Assembly: GCA_030248225.1 (NCBI GenBank)
Contig: JASANE010017708.1
Span: 1 to 64,000 of the forward strand
Source: Trileptium ribeirensis
Taxonomy: Eukaryota > Nematoda > Enoplea > Enoplida > Thoracostomopsidae
Direction of reading: 5' to 3'
DNA: 64,000 nt
Part shown: in pieces, positions 57,821-64,000 of the stretch
Layout: each line of letters starts with the position of its first letter
Position numbering within the stretch: position 1 is the stretch's first letter
The notes under the pieces: generated by a model
Databases searched by the model: none
What the model saw: the letters and a program-made list of their open reading frames with translations, nothing else
What the model was told of the DNA's origin: nothing
Translations under genes and position numbers: made by a program

Positions 57821-58719
57821 TTGGTCGACCAACCTGTGTCAAGACAGCAGTTGTTCGCCCTTCCTACCGCCGGTAAAGAGTTCAGGTTCTCTGACAAAAC
57901 GGCTGGAGCCCAAACAATTTATCCGTCTGACGTCTCATGGGAACCCTTTGAATTAATGTTTGGTATTCTCTGGGGGGTCACTTCCTGGGTCTCTTACATC
58001 CTGCACGCTTTACAATACATTTCTAACTACAGTTTATATTTCACAAAAGTCGAGATTTCGGGCCTCCTTGCTGCTGTGTGCTGGTTTCCATTCTCTTTTC
58101 TTCCCTTTCTTTTTTCTTACATTAGAAATGAGACAGGCTGGAATCTAAGTCACCTGTGCTCGAGTCTTTTCGTTGTCTTTCCCACTACATTTAAATTAGA
58201 GGCTTGTTTCTTATTGCCTAATTTTATTTACTTTCTGGGAGGTATATTATTATTAGCCAATGCATTCATTATACTTGGGAAAGTCGCCCACCAATAAAAT
58301 TTTTCAATTATTATGTGGATTAACGTTACGGAGTTGCTTTTCCTGTTTTAGATTACCGGCCATTGCAGATGGTCGATTATCTTGATAGTTCTCTGAAGCA
58401 CATTTATAACCAGATTACTTTTTTTACATTATTTGCGGGTATGGAGCATTTTGGCTCATGCCATGGTGAGTATTATTACTATTTCCCTGATGAGGATTAT
58501 TACTCGATTAGTATTCTATTGACATCACAGTATGTCCTGGCGATTATTCTTACTCTCTACCTTGGCATCATGGTATGTCTCGGCGTGTATTTATACGCCC
58601 CTGGTTTTATACTGATTTTTCTATATTCTTCAAGTAACTTGCATAAATGCTGCTGGTTTATTGGCACACGTCATTCCCTTCCCACTCAACTACATAAAAT
58701 TTTCTGGAAACTTCTGTAA
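57821..58719 (+). CDS. Possible two-exon multi-span membrane protein
   Basis: Two neighbouring open stretches are rich in hydrophobic segments. The first (57821-58297) has about four likely membrane spans and the second (58352-58719) has one or two. A GGGAG|GTATAT donor at 58241/58242 and a TTTTCCTGTTTTAG acceptor ending at 58351 would remove a 110-bp phase-1 intron and keep the frame. No family recognised. It lies between transposon relics, so it may be a diverged element gene rather than a host gene. The first exon has no clear start. Confidence 0.35.
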
Positions 58720-58942
58720 TAAATTTTTTCAAAAACTTCATATTTTCTTGAAAAATTTGACTGTCTTTCCTCAGCCCATTTACGTACTTTCTAGAAATAG
58801 GGAATCTGCGGATTGACTGAAGTAGTACACAGTCTGAAATTCGACGTCATGGGATGCACCGCATTACTTCTCCGCTCTGGCTTTCTAGTTTTGCAAATTA
58901 TTTTCTAATGTTTAGGCATAATTTAGAAGTTTACTCAGTCCA

Positions 58943-59521
58943 GTGGTTACTGGGTACAGATTGGAATTACAGAAACTGTATGAGCGCGTCTTCCCTGATA
59001 TCGAAGCTGAGCAGCGGGATTTGATACTACACAAGTTCTTTCAGCAAGGCTTACGACCTGAGCTGCGCAGGAAAGTGCTTAATCAAATTTACGAGTGTGA
59101 AACTTTCCAGGATGCTATCGGTGCTGCTAAGCATTACGAAGATGTAATTGCTGATTGTCCGGAGCCAGACGCGCCTATTGTGGCGAGCAAGAGGCGAGAC
59201 ATTATATTAATTATAAAGTGAAAAGTAAATATTTTAATACATCAAGTGATCCGGCACCAATTAATGCTTTGCTCGAAACAGATTCAATCCGTTTTCGAGG
59301 AATATATTGGAACTGACAATACTAATAACGATACTATCAATCACTTATTAAACGTGATATATAAGCGCACCAGTTTAAAGCTCTCACGAGGCCCTACGTT
59401 GCCGATGCCTGAGCAACGCCAGCGCCAGTGCCACAATTAGCGCAACCGCACGTCCCCTGTTACCGCTGTGGAGAACTGTGTCGATTATGCACGCGATTGC
59501 TTGCAGCCGTCACGCGCTGAG
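58943..59521 (+). pseudogene. Second gag relic, plus strand
   Basis: 58943-59221 encodes a retrotransposon capsid segment (LYERVFPDIEAEQRD, then FFQQGLRPELRRKV, then the FQDAIGAAKHYE helix). About 230 bases later a degenerate zinc knuckle starts with CYRCGE (59458-59475) and continues as ARDC in another frame. It belongs to an LTR retrotransposon distinct from the minus-strand one at 46-49 kb. Confidence 0.7.
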
Positions 59522-62500
59522 GTAGAAGCTGGTGACGCTCCGTATGGTTCGCACCCAGTCTCACTTTCTATGTATCGAGTGCCGTGCATCACAGACCAGG
59601 GCAGTTAGGCACAGGGGGTATAGCAGAAATGTATCCCAGGCCACTAAATCAACTTTAACGGAGGAAATCAAGCCCGACGATCCGAGGAAGGCTATGGGCA
59701 CCGGAATAGTACTAGGTGGAACACCCAGTCGTGAGTTAACCAGACCAACGGCGTAGTACGCCCAAATGTACCAAATCGTTCTGCCTGAACGACTTATCAA
59801 CCCTGTCAATAATACATAAGACCAAGGATACAAAATAACATCCCTAGTCGCTCGTTTAGAAACTTTACCGCTCGGACTATTCAGGCCAACAATTCCCAAA
59901 TCATTATTACCTAGGTATGGGAGCTCCGCCCCAACCAAGGCATAACATTGTGAGACGGCATGGAGACCAGTGGAACGGAGCCGTACCACGCTGCCCCAAT
60001 TAGTTAAATTACAGCGCCTCGCGAATAAAACCGCTACCAGCCTAGCCCAGCTGCCAATCATCACTTGCATGTATTGTGCCGCCTGTTGGAAATGATACAG
60101 AGCGAAGTAGGGTTTGGTGAACAAGCCGGGCGATTGAACGCTTTCGCTGCTGTTGATGATACAATGCACGAAGACGGGAACGAATAATCAACAATCACCG
60201 TAATATACGTGGACGCAAATGAAATGATGGACGCTTCGATTGGGCGGCAATTGAAGCTGATCGTACCAACACCGTACGGTAATGCCGTGCTTCATGCTCG
60301 GAGCCGGAACCACGAAAAGGTTCAGCCAAAGGGTTTACCAAAAGTCACGAGAACAAACTAGTTATACGAGACTGACATTAAGAGCGAACTAGTATTTTTC
60401 GATTGCCAGGACAAGCATTTGGCTCAGTAGGGGAGTGAATTTCAAATATTTTCGGGAACAGAATTTTGTCGGATTTGTATTAACAAGGGGTTTGTTCGCA
60501 AAGAGTAATCGATAAACAATATGACCGTTTATGGAGTCACAGTTACGTTAAACTTGTTTGCGAACAGAGACGAATCCTGTTTCGACGCTATGAAATGTTA
60601 CGGAGTTGTCATAACCCGAATGAAAACCTTTAAGTCTGCGCTAGCAATGAATCGAATCGAATATCATATTTGTTGCGTAACAATGGATGTGGGTTCGACA
60701 TCGTGAATTGAAAATAGAATGGTTAGAAGGGTCACTTTAAGTTAGTCGCGCATTATACGGGTTGCACTGTGAGGCACCTGGAGGTGGAGCTGTTGGAGGT
60801 TGATTAATGATCAGAAACGATGGAGGCTAGGTCGAACGATGTCTAACCTAGTCATGGTTCTGTTCAACGTTATAGGACGTCTGGTGTAGTGTGTATTGGA
60901 TTGCCGCGCAAACCGTCTCTCGTGTTCTTGTGATAAATGTGTCTCGTCTGGTGATAATGTTCCCATTGAATTAGGTTGCGCTTGTGGTATTAGTGAGTGC
61001 TTAGCAGGTGATAGTTGAAATGATGTGGATATTATTGAGTGTCAATTTAAACCGGCTGACTATTGCAATAGATTTGAGCTGTCTTTTCCGACCTCATCGG
61101 TGAGAGGGTCCACAGTCGTCGGGTCCATCCTTGATGCTTCGGGGCTGCTCTTGCCTTCCATACCCATGCGGAGGTAGTGAAAATGTTGCATACTGTGTTA
61201 CCTAGGAAGTGGGGATGGTCGTTGGAGCTGCAAAAATGGCCCGGGGTCTGTGCAGGTACGGATATAGCGTTGGCGGGGTGCTAGAACTTGACCGACCATT
61301 GCGTCTTGAGGCAGCCGTTGCGACCCCTGTCATTGAAGAGTGCAAAGGAGTACTGAGCAGCAAATTTAGTGAGAATATTAAGGAAATGGGTAGTGAAATC
61401 AACGTGAATGATAAAGTTGATTTCGTGGAGTTAGGTGGAAGCGAATCGATTGAATTTCCGGAATCAGTTCAAACTATTTGAAAACGAATCGGATCCGAAG
61501 CGAGCGTTGTAAATGGGAAGTGAAAGTGTATAATCTAAGTCAAGGTATCCCGACAGCGTGCAAGGAAAATGAGGAGTTACTAGTAGAAGGGAATATATGA
61601 TGGTGGACGTGGTTATGATATCTTGGTCGCGCCTTATGATCCTTATAATTGTTACGATGAAGATGATGCAAAGTTTGTCGAAGCGCGAGCGTTAGATGAC
61701 GAGGACGTTATGATCACAGTTGTTTTTGCATGAACTGTACCTAGTTCAAACTATTTTCAGAAATCAAAGTAATAGTGGTGTGTTTATAACCTCATTTATC
61801 AGAAAAGTATTGTATAATACTCAATTTGCTATTGAATATCATCGTCGAGATCGTACTATCCTGCTATATACCATTTGCGTATTTCGAGACCACCTAGCGC
61901 TGCCGTGAGTTTGCTAGAAGCTAGGCACGGGTAACTATCGATTGAACCATAGAGGTAGACTACCTTATTGCCAAACCATGTGTCATTTCTGGTTCTGTTT
62001 CTTTCAAAGAATCGGCCCCAGAATTAGACGAGCAACTGCTGAGGCGTTGTGAGTTGGGCTAGAACCACCTAATAGTGTTCTAGGAGTGGAACCAGATATG
62101 GACATAACCCACTCCAGGACACTAGCTAGAGAGCCTATGGTAGGATTGGCCAATTACAGCGACGAAAACCGTAGTGAAGTTGAACCTACGACAGCTAATG
62201 ATTGTGGGGATGTTGAGACCGAATTTCGTTTGCCCGATAAGAACCGCAATGTGAAGTGTATATCAATAGTTAACAACCTATAAGCCGCTGATTTGGTTCT
62301 ATCGCTTTTGTTACAGGGCACCGCAGGCAGTAGTCTGTATACTTTACTAAGAAGGCTCTCGAATGGGTGCCGTTATTGAACCACAGGACTTAATGATCAC
62401 TTTAGATCAAACGGCCCATTTACCACTGGTCCTACCGCTGTGTCTGAGGGACTGGGAAAGATGTCCGACCGTCGCCGGAGGAAGCGATTGTCCACCGTAC

Positions 62501-64000
62501 GCCGAAGATGGTACTTGTCGCGGTGATTGTGTAGAATCGCAAATTGCACTGAATATCCGCTGCTGCACCAGGCCTTGCGTGATTTGGAACCCGAATTAGA
62601 CCAGGCCTTTCATGGCATGTTATACGCCCATTATCTGCACTATTATTAGTGTATTCATTCTGCGTGTCGAACAAACAACTGTGCGCATTAAAAGGCAAGC
62701 GGGAGGAACAAAACCGTCGTGAGCTTATTAGCCATAGCCGCTGGGGCATTCCTCAGGATTTCTTGACGGAAGAATGGCTTTTTCTAATGGCGTGCATATT
62801 CATAGCGTTAAAGAACAGGTGAGCGCTTTAAAGTTCATGTGCCAAGCAAATGATATCTCCTTCCGTAACACCAAAGCCATTAAACGTTTGACACAAGCCA
62901 ACGAAAATATCTAAATTTCCTTCACACATCATGCAGTAGGTTGTCTCAATGATCGAACAAGTCCGTTATAATAACGAGCAAGAAATAGCGCACGCAAAGC
63001 GACAGTTTATTGACCACATACATATTACTTCAAAGTTTCAGCCTATTGAGAAGGCACGGTGTAATAGGCATTCTAGCGAACTGTTCTCTTCTTGATCGGT
63101 ACCCAATTCACTTATTTCAAGGCTTTGATCGCTGTCACCGTTGTTGCCAGAATATTTGGGCTTATTGCCAAAGAACCAGTCAAAATGACCGGCGAATTAT
63201 TCAGATTGGGCGGTGGCGCGATACCACGAGCTGGAGAACACGTAACCGGTTGTACGATAGAACCCGATTGAGGGACAAAAAAGTGGCACCGGAATCAGGG
63301 CACGAAGTAGTGTTTTGCTCGTAACCGCTGTCAGAGAGTTTGATTGTAACGATACTGTCGGATGTAGCGCTTATATTTCGGCGATTGCCATCGCCATCAG
63401 CAGAGCTTTGTGAGCTATAAGAAGAAGCCCAACAGACTACGCCATATAAAAGTCAGTGCCAATATTATGTGAAAAGCGTGAAATTAATAAGTACAAAAAT
63501 TACGGCTAAAGGGTTGTTCACTTTCAAAGCAGTATCAGTGGTATAAGTGCATTTATATCGTTTTGTTTCGGTTTCATAATGATGATTGATAGATTTTGCA
63601 GAATTCGATGTAAGCGTTCCGAGCTAAATTTGCTGCCGCTTTACTTGAGAGATGATCGAAAATTCGGACGGATCTGGCTGGTTCGAGCAAGTTTGCGTAT
63701 GTCTATATATCGCAGAGTTAGACAATTGAAGATTGTTCAATGGATTGTCTGTTTTGTTTCAAGGGTTGAAATGTCCCGATGCTCGGAGATTCTGGTTGAT
63801 AAGTGTCGCTATGAACTGCCGATGTACTCTGCTCCACAAGCAGAGCAGGAGTAACGATAGACAACCGAGGTCCTAAGAGCATTAGGAACATTATCGCTGA
63901 ACGCAAAACAATGTCTGAGCCTTTACCCGTTTCAAACACAATCCTGAAACTGCAATTAGTGACGAAAATGTACATAAAAACTTTTCGTGTCATTTTGATT
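59522..64000. other. Uninterpreted sequence right of the gag relic
   Basis: Many short plus-strand open stretches with coding-like composition, but no confirmed domain. Near 62681-62700 a frame contains a dibasic furin-like site (RIKRQ) followed by a Gly-rich segment, which might be a worn retroelement envelope gene; this is weak. Possibly the damaged downstream part of the LTR element whose gag starts at 58.9 kb. Confidence 0.25.

Noticed and set aside
59561..60169. 202-codon minus-strand ORF
   Set aside because: No recognisable domain, composition not convincing, and it opposes the direction of the neighbouring gag relic. Could be chance.
62681..62720. Furin-like RIKRQ site suggesting an envelope gene
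   Set aside because: A dibasic site alone is weak; no signal peptide, fusion peptide or membrane anchor could be placed in one frame. Kept only as a note.
1..64000. CRISPR arrays, bacterial operons, rRNA genes
   Set aside because: None seen; the tandem repeats present have no uniform spacer structure and the context is eukaryotic.

Overview
This window is repeat-dominated DNA from a eukaryote, most likely an invertebrate animal. The evidence is a Maverick/Polinton element with a chromodomain integrase, several non-LTR retrotransposons (CR1/Jockey-like and RTE-like), Gypsy-like gag and protease relics, hAT-type elements with exact 8-bp target duplications, a tetraspanin-like sequence and one short candidate intron. 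I cannot name the species; a nematode is possible but unproven. Almost no intact host gene is visible.

1-13.2 kb is one Maverick region. Two copies of the element face away from each other around a centre near 5.1-5.3 kb. The left arm (minus strand) and right arm (plus strand) carry the same order outward: truncated protein-primed DNA polymerase B, integrase, a GTACCCC minisatellite, packaging ATPase, a 91-aa basic protein, a 138-aa protein and the minor capsid protein. The right arm continues with a hidden 43-aa basic ORF, the double jelly-roll major capsid protein, a small membrane peptide and two unknown ORFs. The left arm runs off the window edge. Most genes are frameshifted, and both integrase copies share an Asp-to-His change in the DDE triad, so this is a dead element. 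Two signals survive. One is a motif, CTTAAAAAGGAT, placed 22-27 nt before almost every start codon. The other is a pair of type III hammerhead ribozyme sequences placed directly after the last two ORFs.

13.2-31.6 kb is mostly non-coding. It holds two non-autonomous hAT elements (17.1-18.0 and 19.4-20.6 kb) and a diverged array of ~150-bp repeats (19.1-23.6 kb). The array is split by the second hAT element and by a minus-strand LINE relic (20.9-22.9 kb).

31.6-36.0 kb is a LINE inside a LINE. A nearly intact retrotransposon with four C-terminal zinc fingers sits inside the catalytic YxDD box of an RTE-like LINE, flanked by a 13-bp target duplication.

36-50 kb holds a 46-bp minisatellite, a CR1/Jockey-like LINE ORF, a tetraspanin with one in-frame stop between two ~0.8-kb direct repeats, and a minus-strand Gypsy-like gag-protease relic. 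The gag is split by a DNA element with 14-bp inverted repeats and a 5-bp target duplication.

50-64 kb contains LTR-like repeated blocks with a family of small covarying hairpins, a LINE 3' end, a minus-strand LINE with an endonuclease domain, a possible two-exon multi-membrane-span gene, a second gag relic and uninterpreted sequence.
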